Source of the DNA: Hemicordylus capensis
Lineage: Eukaryota > Chordata > Lepidosauria > Squamata > Cordylidae
Direction: 5' to 3'
Assembly: GCF_027244095.1 (NCBI RefSeq)
Contig: NC_069659.1
Coordinates: 90,579,501 to 90,643,500, forward strand
DNA length: 64,000 nt
Part shown: positions 11,861 through 23,460 of the stretch, piece after piece
Position numbering within the stretch: the stretch's first letter is position 1
Layout of the letters: each line of letters opens with the position of its first letter
Notes under the pieces: model-generated
The model's database searches: none
The model's input: only the letters and a program-made list of their open reading frames with translations
What the model was told of the DNA's origin: nothing
Translations under genes and position numbers: made by a program

Positions 11861-12414
11861 GTCTAGTTAAAAGTATCCAGGATAACAGATATTAAATGCT
11901 TCTGTTCTGAACTAAGGTGAGGAGGCAGTGGCTGGGTGAACAGAAGCTGAATACAGACCCTTGGAAAGGGTTTTTGCACCTCCATTTTGAACTTGCAGGT
12001 TAGGTGCTAGTTTGGCAATTAAATGTGGTTGCTCTGTTTTTGTTTTGCTGTCTATTTAATGATATTTTTGATTATCATTTGTTGTTAATTTATGTAAGCT
12101 ACTTTCAGCTTCAAGAAGATGAAATAAAATGTTTTATGTGAAAAAATATACCTGCCTTAAAGTCTTCAGAACTTCCAGTGTGTTACCAGTGATAGTGGTC
12201 CTGTACCAGTGTTATACTGTTGCTGGTTTTTAGCTTCAAAATGCTTCAGAAAACTATCGCTTTTGTTTTGTGATGCATTGAAATGGGATAGTCTGGTCAT
12301 TTTAGAGCAAACATTGGAGAAAAATTCCAAAGTTTTGAAAATTGGTAGAGATGCCAAGGATACTGTTGTAACATACTAAAAGTCCTGATCATTACATATT
12401 TAGCTTTAGCTGCC

Positions 12415-15400
12415 ATCAGAAGCTTGCAGGAGAGAGAAGAGGAGAGACAACATCTGCTCCTAGGTAGACCCCAGGGTGTGAGACTGGGTGCCTGCCTGTT
12501 TGCCTCTCCTGCTGCCCCCCTGTCTGTTATCTGCCCCCCAGGACTGGCTGCTGTGCTGAGGTGAGTCTTTGCAGGATTGGGGCCGGGGAGGAGGGTGACT
12601 TGGCAGTTTCCTGCATTCCATCTGCCTAGAGCTGCCTGCTCAGGGCTATATAGGCTTCTGCCAGGGGCAGCGGGCCCGCCACCGGCGGAGTCACCACCGA
12701 AGGGGTGACACAAAAGGGGGTTGCCCCTTTGAGGGAGCCACTTCAGGAGACAGCGAGGGCCAGGTCTCTTGGCCTAGGTATCTGTATGGGGGGGGGGCAT
12801 TTAATAGTGGTGGAGCTTCTGTTTTAATTTGTCCTGGGTGATACATTCTTAGAATGTGTCTGTGCTTAACTGGAGATGGGGCAACAGGGTGTGTCCACTG
12901 ACTGTGGGGCGGTCATTCCAGTTGTGGTGGGGAACAGAAGAAGTAACGTTGTCAGGTCAGTGGGTCATTACAGGGGAAGTGGACTTGGAAATCTAATAGC
13001 TGTTCCCCTTCTGGCTGTCCTGCCAGCTCTTTGACCTTGGGGAGCAGTGCCGATCATCTTTGGAACCTCACCTTACTCCTCTGCAATGCCAGGTCGGTCC
13101 AGAACAAATCAGAAACCATCCATGATTTGATTCTGGATGAAGGTGCCATCCTGGTATGTATTACAGAGACCTGGCTGGGGGAGGCTGGGGGCCCAGTGTG
13201 GTCCCAGCTTCTTCTTCCAGGCTACTCTGTTGAGGAGTGGGTGAGGGACCATCGGCAGGGAGGTGAAGTGGTTGTGGTCTATAAGAATAATCTTTCCCTT
13301 ACCAGGATCCCTGTTAGAGTGTCGGACCATATCGAATGTGTGTACTTAAGTCTGGGGACCAGGGATAGACTGGGACTTCTGTTGGTGTACCAATCACCCC
13401 ACTGCTCAATAGAGTCTCTAACCGAGCTGATGGACTTGGTCTTGGACTTGGTGTTGGAGTCTCCCAGGCTTGTGGTGCTGGGGGACTTCAATGTTCACTT
13501 TGGGACCAATTTGTCCAGGGCGGCTCGGGAGTTCATAACGGCCATGCCGACTATGGGCCTATCCCAAGTGGTCTCGGGGCCGATGCACATTGCTGGTCAC
13601 ATGCTTGATTTGGTCTTTCACTCTGTTCAGGGTGGTGTTCCATGAGTGGGGAATTCTGTGATTTCCCCATTGTCATGGACGGACCACCATCTGGTTAAGG
13701 TCAGACTCACAATCACTTCCCACCTTCACAGGGGCGAGGGACCTATTAGGATGATCTGCCCGAGAAGGTTATTGGATCCAATAGGATTTCAAGAAGCCTT
13801 GGAGGGATTTAGTGTTGGCTCTGCTGGTGATCCTGTTGATGCCCTGGTGGAGAATTGGAACAGCAAACTCACTGGGGCAGTAGACATGATTGCTCCTAAG
13901 CGTCCTCTCCGACTTGCTTCAAAATTGGCCCCTTGGTATACAGAAGAACTACAGGGGCTGAAGTGGCAAAGTAGACAACTGGAGCGCAAGTGGAGAAAGA
14001 TTTGGCTTGAATCTGACAGATTGCAACATAGAGCTCATTTGAAGACCTATGCTCAGGCCATACGTGCGGCAAAGAAGCGATTCTTTTCTGCCTGTATTGC
14101 ATCCACAAGTTCACGTCCAGCGGAGTTGTTCAGGGTTGTGAGAGGGCTAGTGAGTGCCCCTCCTACCTTGAATCAGAATCTGGAACCATTGATTACCCGC
14201 TGTGATGCATTTAATGAATTCTTTGTGCGGAAAATCTCTTGTATTCGGGCCGACTTAGACTCTGGCTCCACAGTTACCTCAGTGTCTGATGTGGAGGTGT
14301 CCAGCGACTCCTCTTGTGTGATTAGGTTGGATCGGTTCCAGTTTGTGACTCCTGAGGAAGTGGACAAGCTGATTGGAATGGTGAGGCCTACTACCTGTTC
14401 TCTTGACCCTTGTCAGACATGGCTTATCTTATCTGGCAGGGGGGTTGTTGTAGAAGGCCTGGTAGAGATTATAAATGCATCTCTGAGGGAAGGTAGGATG
14501 CCTCCTTGTATTAAGGAGGCAATTATTAGACCGCTTCTGAAGAAGCCTACCCTGGATCCCTCGGACTTGAACAACTACAGGCCTGTCTCCAACCTTCCGT
14601 GGCTGGGCAAGGTAATTGAGAGGGTGGTGGCCTTCCAGCTCCAGACAGTCTTGGATGAAACTGATTATCTTGACCCATTTCAAACTGGCTTTGGGGCGGG
14701 CTTTGGGGCGGATACTGCCTTGGTCAGCCTGATGGATGATCTCCAATTGGCAATTGACTGAGGAAGTGTGACTCTGTTGGTCCTTCTGGACCTCTCGGGG
14801 GCTTTCGATACTATCGATGATAGTATCCTTCTGGAGTGTCTGAGGGGGTTGGGGGTGGGATGCACTGCTTTGCAGTGGTTCCACTCCTACCTCTCGGGCA
14901 GGTTCCAGATGGTGTCCTTTGGAGACTGCTGTTTTTCAAAATCTGAACTTTTGTATGGTGTGCCACAGGGCTCCATATTGTCTCCAATGTTGTTTAACAT
15001 CTACATGAAACCGCTGGGAGAGATCATCAGGAGATTTGGTGCAGGGTGCTATCAGTATGCTGGTGACACCCAAATCTATTTCTCCATGTCAGCATCATCG
15101 GGAAAGGGCATAACCTCCCTAAATGCCTGCCTGGAGTCGGTGATGGGCCGGATGAGGGATAACAAACTGAGACTGTATCCGGCTAAGACAGAGGTACTCA
15201 TTGTGCGGGGTCGGAACTCAAGAGATGATTTTGATTTGCCTGTTCTGGATGGGGTCACACTTCCCCAGAAGCAACAGATACGCAGTCTAGGGGTGCTTCT
15301 GGATCCGAGCCTCTCCCTGGTGTCCCAGGTTGAGGCGGTGGCCAGAAGTGCCTTCTATCAGCTTCGGCTGATACGCCAGCTGCGTCCGTTTCTTGAGGTG

Positions 15401-16052
15401 AACGACCTCAAAACAGTGGTACATCTGCTGGTAACCTCCTCACTGGATTACTGTAATGCACTCTATGTGGGGCTGCCCTTGTATGTAGTCTGGAAACTAC
15501 AGCTGGTCCAGAATGCGGCAGTCAGGCTGGTCTCTGGGTCATCTCGGAGAGACCATATAACTCCTGTATTGAAGGAGCTACACTGGCTGCCGATATGTTT
15601 CCGGGCAAGGTGCTGGTTATAACCTATAAAGCCCTAAACAGTTTGGGCCCTGGGTATTTAATGGAACGCCTTCTTCTGCATGAACCCCACCGCCCACTGA
15701 AATCTGCTGGAGAGGTCCGTCTGCAGCAGCCACCGGCTCGTCTGGTGGCCACTCAGGGATGGGCCTTCTCCGCTGCTGCTCCGAGGCTTTGGAATGCGCT
15801 CCCTAGTGAAATAAGCGCCTCTCCATCTCTGACAGCTTTAAAAAAGTCTTCAAAAACACATCTCTTCGCCCAGGCTTTTAATTAACATTGTTTTAATGGT
15901 TTTAATGCTGTTTTAAAATATTATTTTAAAATTTTTAAATTGTTGTAATGTGTGTGTTTCTTCCTCCGCATTTTTGTCTTAATGAATGTTTTACTTTGTT
16001 TTTATCCTGTTGTAAACCACCCAGAGACGTAAGTTTGGGGCAGTATAAAATG

Positions 16053-16100
<48 letters not shown>
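12415..16100 (+). mobile_element. near full-length L2-clade LINE
   Basis: A GC-rich 5' region (12415-13030) precedes one long frame. Endonuclease motifs: CNARSVQNKS, ITETWL, LGDFNVHFGTN, HMLDLVF and SWTDHHLVK. Reverse transcriptase motifs: LLDLSGAFDTIDDSIL and GVPQGSILSPMLFN. The canonical YADD is YAGD here, which should abolish catalysis. The C-terminal block SLDYCNALYVGLP and the tail GTAAACCACCCAGAGACG with an (ATT)n run are typical of L2. I see only three breaks in about 2.85 kb: in-frame TGA at 13643 and 14759, both where CGA (Arg) is expected, and a frameshift near 15610. A recent copy. The L2 clade is favoured over CR1 and Rex1 by the C-terminus and tail. Confidence 0.88.
13031..15885 (+). 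pseudogene. L2 ORF2 (endonuclease-reverse transcriptase), inactivated
   Basis: One frame runs 13031-15622, interrupted by TGA at 13643-13645 and 14759-14761. The last 90 residues, from KVLVITYKALNSLGPGYL to the stop near 15883, are in another frame after a shift near 15610. The apurinic-like endonuclease occupies roughly the first 230 residues, the RT domain follows from about residue 500, and an unnamed C-terminal domain ends the protein. YAGD replaces YADD at 15057-15068. Confidence 0.85.

Positions 16101-16101
<1 letters not shown>
16050..16101 (+). repeat. (ATT)n microsatellite at the L2 3' end
   Basis: About 17 units of TTA directly after the L2 tail. L2-type elements often end in such short repeats. 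Confidence 0.9.
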
Positions 16102-16139
16102 GCTATAATTATTAATCTAATATAATAATTATTGCACAT

Positions 16140-17248
16140 GCTCTGCACCCCCACAGTGATGTAGATAGGCTATAACTCCCTTGCAGCTCAGGTAGAAGAG
16201 GAATGCTGCAAGTCCATCAAACAGTAGAGGAGGAGAAAAGAGGCCTTGAAGAATATATCAAGGACAGTGAAGAAGATGCACTTAAAATGGTCAGTAACAA
16301 GAAACTGTTCAACACCAATGAAACAAAGCAGGCCTACAAGAAAGAACAAGTCAAGAACCGAGCAGAAAAATGGAAAAAGAAGCCACTGCATGATTTTTTG
16401 CAATATTTGCACAATATAAGTGGAAAATCAGACATCACCAAGACCTGGCAATGGCTTAAGAATGGCAACTTGAAGAAAGAAACAGAGGATCTAATACTGG
16501 CTGCACAAGAACAGGCACTAAGAATAAATGCAATAAGAGCAAAAGTAGAAAGAAAAATCAACAACAAACAGCAAGTGCCGCCTTTGTAAAGAAGCAGATG
16601 AAACAGTGGACCACCTAATCAGCTGTTGTAAAAAGATTGCACAGACTGACTACAAACAAAGGCATGACAAGGTAGCAGGGATGATACACTGGAACATCTG
16701 CAAAAAATACAAGCTACCTGTAGCCAAAAATTGGTGGGACCATACAATTGAAAAAGTGGTAGAAAATGAAGATGCAAAAATATTATGGGACTTCCAACTA
16801 CAAGCAGACAAACATCTGCCACACAATACACCAGATATAACTGTAGTCGAGAAGAAAGAAAAACAATTCAAAATAATCGACATAGCAATACCAGGGAATA
16901 GAAGAATAGAAGAAAAAGAAATAGAAAAAATCACAAAATACAAAGATCTACAAATTGAAACTGAAAGGCTGTGGCAGAAAAAGACCAAAGTAATCCCAAT
17001 GGTAACTGGCACGCTAGGTGCAATTCCAAAACAACTTGAAGAGCACCTCAACACCATAGGGGCCACAGAAATCACCATCATCCAATTACAAAACGAACAG
17101 CCTATATTTTGCAACGATATCTATAATAACAGCAACAACATTGATAATACAATTCAGCCATCCCAGGTCCTTGGGAAGGACTCGATGTCTGGATAAAACA
17201 AACTAGTCAATAACACCTGTCTGACTGTGTAAACAAGAAATAATAATA
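16140..17248 (+). mobile_element. R4/Dong-type LINE, 3' part with restriction-like endonuclease
   Basis: Two frames encode the C-terminus of an R2/R4-type LINE. The first (16203-16589) has WQWLKNGNLKKETEDLILAA. Across the frame change near 16575 comes the CCHC finger (CRLCKEA, then HLISCC), and then IHWNICKKYKLPVAKNWWDH and the restriction-like endonuclease segment ILWDFQLQADKHLPHNTPDI with VVEKKEKQFKIIDIAIPGN (PD and KIID residues). Finger plus restriction-like endonuclease distinguishes R2/R4 LINEs from L2 and CR1. It is 5'-truncated; the RT core is absent. It ends in AATAATAAT and starts about 50 bp after the (ATT)n run of the L2. R4 and Dong elements are known to favour TAA-type repeats. 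Confidence 0.8.
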
Positions 17249-17475
17249 ATTTCACACAGCATGTCGTGAACATAAGGAATTCACTGTCACAGAAGGTGGT
17301 GATGCCCACTTCTTTATATGGCTTTGAAAAGGGTTAGACAAATTCATACAGGAATTGACAAGCCTATCAGTTGCTCTTAGCTATGATGGCTAAGTGGAAC
17401 CTCTGTGTCCAGAAGCCATATACCTCTGAAAATCAGATGTCGCAAATGTGGAGGACTGTTGACTTCAGGTTCTGT
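17249..17475 (+). repeat. CR1 LINE 3' fragment
   Basis: GGAATTCACTGTCACAGAAG, then GGTGGTGATG and a GGCTTTGAAAAGGGTTAGAC block, matching the end of CR1 ORF2. The 3' UTR that follows is degenerate. Confidence 0.65.
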
Positions 17476-17479
17476 TTCA

Positions 17480-18190
17480 GGACTGCCCTGTAGCATCTGG
17501 TTCATGTTATTTACAGCTCACTCTAAATGAACTGGTAGAATGAACATTTTAAAAAGAAAAACCAACCCAGGAAGTGGGACTTGATCATACAACCTAATAC
17601 TGGAAAGAAGGTTTTATGAAGATAGGAAGAACCTGACAGTTCAGCTTCAAATGACATGTTGTGGAAATCGGAAATCAAGAGGAAAGGTCAAGAAGGCAGC
17701 TTCCTTTCCTTGAAGAAGGAAAAACGGCATTGGCTAGAGGACTGCTGAAAAGATCTCATTTACAGTACACACGCTAGAAGGCCAATTTAATTTTTACACC
17801 TGTGGGACTATGAGTATTTCCCCCATTTTCATCCTTTCCCTTTCTCCCTGCTGGGTATCTATTCTTTTAATGTACATAAAAGCAATTGGATAGCCTTACT
17901 TAACACTTCATCATTTCAATTTATCAAGATTCTTCATATGTAGAATATCAGACACTTATTGTAGCACTACATAATTGATAAATCTGTAAATGATTTAGCA
18001 CTTTCATATTGAAACAAGCCTGCTAGCCTATATACAAAAATAGCAAAATGTTTGTTTATAAAAAAGGGATGTTCTAGGGAAAATTTCAAGTTACTAATTT
18101 AATACAAACAAGCAGTTTTATACCTAGTGACTTTGTGGTGCAGTCAGCACAGGTTGTGACTTAAAATTTGCTATGTAAAAAGGGGAGAGC
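17480..18190. other. intergenic, nothing recognised
   Basis: AT-rich sequence without an open frame or clear repeat. Confidence 0.5.
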
Positions 18191-18195
18191 ATCAT

Positions 18196-18600
18196 GGGAG
18201 GACCTGTAGCTTAGTTGGTAAAGTATGCCAACTTTGTGGGGAGAGATGGTCTTGTGGTAGCAAGCATGACTTGTCCCCATAGCTAAGCAGGGTCTGCCCT
18301 GGTTGCATATGAATGGGAGACTTATGTGTGAGCATTGCAAGATATTCCAAGCATTGCAAGATATCCAAGATATAGCATTGCAAGATAGCATTGCAAGATA
18401 TCCAAGATATTCCCCTCAGGGGATGAAGCCGCTCTGGGAAGAGCAGAAGGTTTCAAGTTCCCTCCCTGGCTTCTCCAAGATAGGGCTGAGAGAGATTCCT
18501 GCCTGCAACCTTGGAGAAGCTGCTGCCAGTCTGTGAAGACAATACTGAGCTAGATAGACCAATGGTCTGACTCAGTATATGGCAGTTTCCTATGTTCCTA
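18196..18600 (+). repeat. tRNA-type SINE head followed by a 5S-headed SINE with internal expansion
   Basis: 18196-18235 reads GGACCTGTAGCTTAGTTGGT and resembles the tRNA-like head of the SINE at 40285. A 5S-headed SINE follows (GCTAAGCAGGGTCTGCCCTG at 18282). Inside it, at about 18343-18413, the segment GCATTGCAAGATATCCAAGA is repeated imperfectly several times. The element ends GGCAGTTTCCTATGTTCCTA. Confidence 0.8.
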
Positions 18601-18602
18601 TG

Positions 18603-18790
18603 CTGTTAAGTCAGTGTCGACTCCTGGTGCCCACAGAGCCCTGTGTTTTTTCTTTGGTAGAATACAGGAGGGGTTTACCATTGCCATCTCCCGTGCAATA
18701 TGAGATGATGCCTTGCAGCATCTTCCTATATTGCTGCTACCCAATATAGGTGTTTCCCATAGTCTGGGAAACGTACCAGCAGGGATATGT
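18603..18790 (-). repeat. Sauria-type SINE, truncated, reverse orientation
   Basis: GTCAGTGTCGACTCCTGGTG is the BovB-like tail in reverse, followed by AGAATACAGGAGGGGTTTAC. The copy stops at ACCAGCAGGGAT, so the outer tRNA head is missing. It lies directly after a 5S-headed SINE. Confidence 0.85.
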
Positions 18791-19480
18791 ATTCAGATCT
18801 TATTTCCTCATGCAGCTATCTGCCTTTTAAAAATGTTGTTTTTTAACATTTTACCATGGTGTCCTTGTCTCAGTCTGTTTACCGTGATTTTGACAGCTCC
18901 CCACAACACACGCATACATCCTAGAATCTAGCAATTGACAATAGTATCGCCACATTGTTCTTTGTATTAACATAATGGAATAACATCATGGAATAATACT
19001 TCTACTACTAAAATATATACTGCATTTTAACAAAAGTTCCCCACAATATTTTCACATATATCTCACAAACCGTTGCTCCGACAGGAAAAATTTAAATACA
19101 AATATTGTAGAGCATCAAATTTTCTGTCTTTGAATGTGGCCTTCAATTAGATTTTAACCAACAGTTTTGCCATGAAGTGAAGGTTTCAGTGGAATGCTAC
19201 TTCATGGTGCCTGCACCATCCCTCTTTTTTGTCTGTAGCTTACTTATATAAATGTTTCCTGAAAAACAAAACTTAAATATAATTAAGAAGCATAAAATTT
19301 ACTGCCAGTCACAAGAGGGAGTCTCTCCCTCCTTTTTTGCTACTGTATTCAAGGAACACATGGAGGACAGAGTGCATGCAGTTCATGAAACATGCCTCCA
19401 ACACACTCATTTCCACACCATCCAAGATGTAGAGCACTAGCACATTTTAAAAAACCTGATAATTCAATTAGGCCTAATTC

Positions 19481-20329
19481 ACAAGTGTCAGAACCCCCAC
19501 TGGAATCAGTGCTGACTCCTTGAACATCCTGACAGAGGAAGGGGACTACTCATTGCAGGAGGAGCCATTCCCCAGAAGCCTCATGAAGATCATCCCACTC
19601 CTGCATGGCCAGGAAGCCCTGGTGAGCATCCGGAACCCACTGTTGGCTCCAGGGAGTTCATAGAATCAGAACCAGGTCCAGAGGCTCTGACATACATGGA
19701 CACCTCAGCTCCTTCCAGAACCCTCGAAGACGCTGGCTCTGCTCTGGAGGAAGATGCAGACACTCAAAGCTCTCCTGATGCAAGGACTCCCCAGCCTCCA
19801 CCAACTCCGCACTCCTCAAGGGAGGCCTCAGCCAGTCCTCCAACCCACAGGCGCAAGCTCAATCAGGATGCCCTGCAAGCGAGGTGGAAGAGTACATGTT
19901 TGGCAGCACTTGCCACAAAAAGGGCAAGTGCCCTGGAGGAGGATTAAGAGCCAGAAAGGCCTATTCGTGAGGAATTTCCAGCAACACATTTGGAAAGGAA
20001 AGGGTGTGGCCCCTTTTCTGCCTATTTATGCCTCCTCACAATCTTTGCTAGAGCAATGGGCAGCAGGGCAACTGTTCAAGCTGCCTAGTGTACTTGCTCC
20101 TTGAACAGCTTCCCTGCTCTCCAGCCCCAGTTCCTTGTATTCTATGTTCTTAACTCTTATCTCTGACTCTTTGCTCCTGCCTGAAGCCAGCTGTGCTCAA
20201 GCAGGACTCCTGCTGTAACTCATGGACTGCCCAGCCCAACTCCTGCATGCCTTGTGAGATATCTCCAGCTATTCCTAGGACTCGAGTGAGCAAGCAAGCA
20301 CCAATCAAAGCCCGGTGCTTGACAACAAG
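19481..20329 (+). mobile_element. solo LTR with 5-bp target duplication (fossil)
   Basis: 839-bp element at 19486-20324, starting TGTCAGAACC and ending GCTTGACA, with TGTCA/TGACA inverted ends. Flanked by ACAAG at 19481-19485 and 20325-20329. Retrovirus/Gypsy-like LTR by its ends and 5-bp duplication; the family is not named. No internal coding part remains. The exact duplication suggests a moderate age, younger than the inverted-repeat element it entered. Confidence 0.8.
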
Positions 20330-20528
20330 CTGAAATTTAGAAAAATCTTATTTTCTTCACAGCTTGGTTTGTACTGAGAGTATCCAATAAATAACTTTGT
20401 TCAGGAACATCACCTTCATCTAAATCAGAATGTTGAAGGTCAATGGCCATGTTGGACTTGCCTTCTTTGAAGCTTCAAGTGACTGAAGATGTCTCATGTA
20501 CTTTTCTTGCCAGTTGTTGACCTTCCAC

Positions 20529-20840
20529 TAGGGATGTGCATGAACCAGTTCGGAGGCCATGTTGGAGGCCTCCGAACCGGTTCAGAAACGGACCGGTTCG
20601 GCTGTCCGGCACTGAGGGGGAGGGTCTACCTTTAAGGGCGGGGGGTAGAACTTACCCCTCCTGCCGCTCTTCCCCCTCCGGCGCTGCGTTGTAAATTGAA
20701 GTTTTCGGGGCAGCAGCATTCCTCCCTGCCGCCCCTGCCCCCGTCGTTGCCCGGAAGAAGGAGTAAGACGAGCACGCATGCGTGCATCGTGGCGCGCGCG
20801 CCCGTCGCCACCATGTGCACGCGCGCCGCATACGTCAATT
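20529..20840 (+). mobile_element. left part of a foldback hAT-type element
   Basis: Begins TAGGGATGTGCATGAACC like the complete copy at 35344. The GC-rich arm follows (CTTACCCCTCCTGCCGCTCT), and it breaks off in the CpG-rich centre near 20835. The right half is missing. It sits in the spacer between the left arm and the protein remnant of the long-inverted-repeat element. Confidence 0.75.
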
Positions 20841-21369
20841 TAGGGAATTTTTCATGATTTCAGTGTTGGTGGTGCCCCTTCCTTTGAATCAGTAAATAAT
20901 GAGCCTGCACTGAGGACTGCAGAGAAATTGAAAGGGCAATTGCAAAACCTAGAAAGAGTAAGTGCCACTGCAAAACTGTGGATTCAATATTTTCATATGG
21001 TTAGTATTTTGAAACACTACATCCAAGCAGAAAGAATGAGAAATTGGAATAATATTTGTTGTTTGCAAGGCATGCTTTCATATTTTCATTCCAATGGCCA
21101 CTTTCCATATGCAAAAGTATGCCAACTGTACCTGCAAGACATGTTAAACTTTGAAGCAAAAAATGGACAAAGAAATACAAAAAGTTTGTCAGCAATGGAT
21201 ATTTCACTCTCAAGAGGACAGACAAGTTTTGGGAAGGAATTTGGTCTGACGACCAACAAACAAACATTTCTGTTCTATGAAAACTTCAGGATGACTTGAA
21301 GAGGAATGTCAGAAAGTGTGAATAAATAGATTCTGGACATGCCTGCTGCTCATAATATATGTGATAGTT

Positions 21370-21648
21370 TAGAACATAAGAACAGCCCTGCTGGATCATG
21401 CCCAAGGCCCATCTAGTCTAGCATCCTGTTTCACACAGTAGCCCACCAGATCCGTCTGGGGAGCCCACAAGCAAGAGGTATGTGCATGCCTTCTCTCCTG
21501 CTGTTGCTCCCCTGCAACTGGTACTCAGAACCATCCTGCCTTTGAGGCTGTAGGTAGCCTATAGCCCTCCAACTAGTAGCCGATGATAGACCTCCATGAA
21601 ATTATCCAAACCCCTCTTAAAGCTATCCAGGTTCCTGTGGTGTAAACT
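21370..21648 (-). repeat. CR1 LINE 3' end, reverse orientation
   Basis: ACATAAGAACAGCCCTGCTG and CATCTAGTCTAGCATCCTGT are the reverse complement of the standard CR1 3' terminus. It is inserted in the protein remnant of the long-inverted-repeat element. Confidence 0.8.
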
Positions 21649-22378
21649 TAGGTACTATGGAATCGTGCGTAGCCTAAGATGATGCAGAAATAAACTTTTT
21701 CAGTGGTGCACAGCTCATTCTTTTTCTTCCAGTTTTCCCGAACTTTGGGGTTGGAAGCCACCAGCCACCAGTCTTACTCCTACTCCTATGCTAAAGCCAC
21801 CTGCTCCAATTTATTGCCTGTAATTTCTTGAAAAGATTTGGACCGGGATGTTACTGTAAAAAAAACTGGATTGAAATGTTCCACAATTTGTAGCCAATGC
21901 CATGGATAATCATGCCTTAACACAAACCCACCAGACTTGTCTGAAACAGGTGAAGATGATATTGACCCGGATGACACAACCAAACAACTTAAGTCACTTG
22001 AAACTAAAAACAAAGAAGAAAAGTCCAACATGGCCATTGACCTTCAGCATTCTGATTTAGAGAAGATGATGTCCCTGAGCAAAGTCATGAATTGGATACT
22101 CACAGTACAAACCAAGCTGTGAAGGAAATAAGGTTTTTTTAAATTGCAACTTTTGGATTAGGCATAATGGAGATCTCAGGTTTAAACAAATGTCCTGGTG
22201 CTCTACCTCATGGGTGGTTTGGAAATGAGTGTGTAGGAGGCATGTTTCATGAACTGCATGCACTCTGTCCTCCATGTGTTCTTTGAATCGCATAGGAAAA
22301 AGAAGGAAACCCCCTCTTGTGAGTGACAGTAAATTTCATGCTGCTTAATTATATTAAATTTATGTGAGTGAGCTACAG

Positions 22379-22661
22379 AAGAGCTTCACCATACTCCCTC
22401 ACTCAGTATTTTTTAAAAAATCAATTAATACATCTTTTTAAATGTTTTGTCTACTGCTTTTTATCTGGTAAGGTGTTTTTTTTGTTCTCAGTTTTTCGCT
22501 TTCTATTTTAATGTAAAACTTTTAAAATTTGTAATTTTAAATGCTGTTTTAGCCTAGTCTTGACGTGTTTAACTTTATTAATCTTTTACTTTGTATTTGT
22601 TGATGCTGGGAATCACCTCCAGTAGTGTACTGGAGGGGCAGGCTATAACTTTTTTTAACTG
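22379..22661 (+). repeat. LINE-tail-like insertion in the right inverted arm
   Basis: This 283-bp block has no partner in the left arm. In the left arm the equivalent sequence GACAAAAAAGAGGGATGGTG is continuous with the GTAGCTTACT box. It contains TTTTAATGCTG/TTTAGCC-type sequence like L2 3' UTRs. Family uncertain. Confidence 0.5.
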
Positions 22662-23174
22662 ACAAAAGAGGGGTACAATCACCATGTAGTTCCTCAGAAA
22701 CCTCACTTTACAGCAAAACTGTTGGTTGAAATCTACACTGAAGACCACATTTTTTATAAAGAATGCGATGCTCTAAAAATTTTATATTTAACATTTTCCT
22801 GTCGGAGCAGAGGTTTGTGATATATGCAAAAAAATATTTTTGGTGGCCATTTTTCCAAGATGGCTACCAAAGTTTGAGTCGTAACGATCAGGACTTTTCA
22901 TATGCTACTTACAATAGTGTCCTTGACATCTGTACTGATTTTTAAAACTTTGGGATTTTCTCCCTTTAGTTACTAAAAAGTGACCTAAAATGACTAGACT
23001 AGGGTAACAGATCACGCAGAAACAATATCTGGAGTTATAAATCAAAGTCATCAGTAAGACTGAACACTGTCTTACCTAATAATTCATTACAATAAACAAG
23101 CTATTAATATCATGTTCTCCCTTTTGATATTACTGTTGCTAGCAAGTTCCTTTAGCAATCACTTGATAGGAAGA

Positions 23175-23460
23175 ATGTCCAACATCCCAGTAGCTGTGGT
23201 GACTGGATCCAGCAAAGGCACTGGATTTGCCATTGTGCAGGGTTTGTGCAAGCAGTTCTCTGGGGATGTATACCTGACATCCCGGGACACCAAACAAGGC
23301 AAGACTGCAGTAGCAAAGCTGCAGGAGGAAAAGTTGAAGCCACTTTTCCATCAGCTGGACATCAGTGACCTGCAAAGTATCCAAAACCTCCGTGATTTCC
23401 TGAAGGAGAAATATGGAGGATTAAATGTGCTGGTCAACAATGCAGGAATAATTACCAAAG
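23175..23460 (+). CDS. exon 1 of second CBR copy
   Basis: Start ATG chosen at 23175 (MSNIPVAVV), which aligns with the family start. An in-frame ATG at 23112 would add 21 hydrophobic residues (MFSLLILLLLASS), not expected in this cytosolic family. Donor GTAATA at 23461. Confidence 0.85.

Larger units (their letters stand above)
19030..22870 (+). mobile_element. fossil element with ~0.7-0.9 kb inverted arms and a cysteine-rich protein remnant
   Basis: Left arm 19030-20525, excluding a solo LTR inside it, is the inverted copy of 21980-22870, excluding a LINE tail inside it. For example CCAACATGGCCATTGACCTT (22026, +) is matched in reverse at 20436-20455. Between the arms (20870-21960) are remnants of a protein I have seen in many animal genomes but cannot name. 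They include SYFHSNGHFPYAKVCQLYLQ, a RGMSES block, and a short Cys-rich (CXC-like) tail with CSTICSQCHG. Several breaks; an old copy. The outer ends are not resolved. It could be a DNA transposon with long terminal inverted repeats. Confidence 0.65.

Noticed and set aside
12297-12713. 138-codon frame on the minus strand
   Set aside because: Lies antisense to the GC-rich L2 5' region; no homology.
23112-23174. Upstream in-frame ATG giving a hydrophobic leader on the second CBR copy
   Set aside because: CBR1 and CBR3 proteins are cytosolic and start at the position equal to 23175. The leader has no counterpart in the family.
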